Below, one piece after another: positions 62,995-64,000 of a DNA stretch of 64,000 nt. Position 1 is the first letter of the stretch. Each line of letters opens with the position of its first letter. Under the pieces are notes generated by a model. The model searched no databases, was not told where the DNA came from, and was given only the letters and a program-made list of their open reading frames with translations. A program made the position numbers and the translations under genes. Source of the stretch: Sympetrum striolatum (lineage: Eukaryota > Arthropoda > Insecta > Odonata > Libellulidae); the NCBI GenBank assembly GCA_947579665.1, contig OX388347.1, positions 37,704,943-37,768,942 of the forward strand, written 5' to 3'.

Positions 62995-63900
62995 GATTAT
63001 TATTTCCATTGAAAAGCTTACTTAAAGTTTATATTGAATCAATTTTAAGCATGCTTTCTTAAGACTATAGGGTGTACTGACCTGACAATAATTTAAATGA
63101 TCAAGAACAAAATATGTTTTTTAGGTTATGTTATTTTAATGGCTTTAAAATCACACTTGAAATGGGATGATAAGCTAAATCTAAATGAAATAGAAACAAG
63201 TACATATTAATATTGCCATGTACTTCTATATAAATATTTTAATGATTTTATTTCTTAATGTTTACATCTGATAATTTGGTATTCCAAACTAAAGAAACCT
63301 TTCATTTCCCCCTTTTCAATCCTTTTATTGTAATTAATTGCTTACTTTTACCAAGTATTTATGAATCAAGTCAGGGTATGCAGACCATAGGAGCAATCAA
63401 TTTTTAATTCTTTTCTTTTTGCAGCTATACATTAAAATATTCAGATAATTAAGAAATGGATGATATTGAAATATATACGATGAAACCTTAATCTATTATG
63501 AAATACTAAAAGATCTTTGGAACTGCCTCTTTAGAAGGTTTATATCCTCATTGTGTCCAGACATTTTAATAATGAAATTTGCTTGAAATTTTACAAAAAT
63601 TTTACAAAAAAGGTTTTGTGCTGCATGATTTTGCTATTCTCTTAATAATAGGTATTACTTTAGAAGCGTTTCTTGAAAATATCATGACCTAAATTGTGAT
63701 AGATATTATATTTCAACAGTTTTAACTTTGTGGAATTTTTTATGTCAACTGCTAGTTAAGTTGTAACAAGGAAGAAGGTTTAAAAAATTTTAATCATGAG
63801 CATATTTTTTCGACTTAAAAGAATTTTCTATGATTTGTAAAACTTGCTTGTAACTTTTATTTTTTCAGGTAGCTGAGTCAGTCTTTGGTCTGAAGTATCA
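62989..63900 (+). other. Alternative 3' ends of the ADCK1-like gene
   Basis: The coding frame ends GTT TGG TAA, but the same bases form a strong donor (TTG followed by gtaaga). Two good acceptors with pyrimidine tracts follow. The one ending at 63424 would give a new C-terminus CYTLKYSDN with a stop at 63450-63452. The one ending at 63868 would join TG to GTAGC and recreate Trp-stop. An ATTAAA that could serve as a polyadenylation signal lies near 63430. Which end is used cannot be decided from sequence. Confidence 0.4.
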
Positions 63901-64000
63901 GTTTGCAGTTATCATTATTTATGTCACTCATACCAGTAATCAAAACCAAAATTCTATTTTTGAAATATTTACATTGTCGTTGATTGAGTTATTATTTCCT

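Overview
The window looks like nuclear DNA of an animal, most likely an arthropod and probably an insect. It is visibly AT-rich, its genes are split by GT-AG introns, tRNA-derived SINE-like repeats and small inverted-repeat transposons are scattered through it, and only two genes have recognisable protein products. I cannot name the species from sequence alone.

Layout. Bases 1 to about 45,060 hold no protein-coding gene that I can support. This part contains repeat debris: a broken RTE-type non-LTR retrotransposon (33.3-35.0 kb, minus strand) with a tRNA-like SINE inside it, several other SINE-like copies, a probable piggyBac-type MITE (14.2-14.8 kb), a TA-flanked hairpin MITE (9.6-9.85 kb), a 1.15-kb element with long inverted ends (19.5-20.6 kb), a diverged segmental duplication (8.0-8.8 kb versus 13.9-14.95 kb), a 15-bp minisatellite, several perfect short hairpins, and CpG-containing islands near 1.0-1.5, 8.8-9.35, 17.1-17.6, 19.2-21.0 and 31.6-32.4 kb.

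Genes. From 45,064 to 49,586 on the minus strand lies a seven-exon gene for a membrane-anchored alpha/beta-hydrolase epoxide hydrolase of the EPHX3/EPHX4 type (432 codons in my model). From 50,212 to 62,994 on the plus strand lies a nine-exon gene for an ADCK1-like member of the UbiB/ABC1 atypical kinase family (552 codons). They are head to head, 625 bp apart, so the space between them probably acts as a shared bidirectional promoter. It contains a perfect palindrome built from two ATF/C-EBP-like half sites. The exon boundaries were worked out by hand; reading phase is consistent across every junction of both genes.

The ADCK1-like gene carries transposon copies in its introns: two related TA-flanked elements around exon 7 and a pogo/Tigger-like element in the last intron. 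I see no prokaryote-type operon, CRISPR array or functional RNA gene. The observations most worth checking are a probable GC-AG intron in the hydrolase gene, its unusual C-terminal tail exon, the direct repeats flanking an in-frame kinase exon, and the 1.15-kb long-inverted-repeat element with an apparent 9-bp target duplication.
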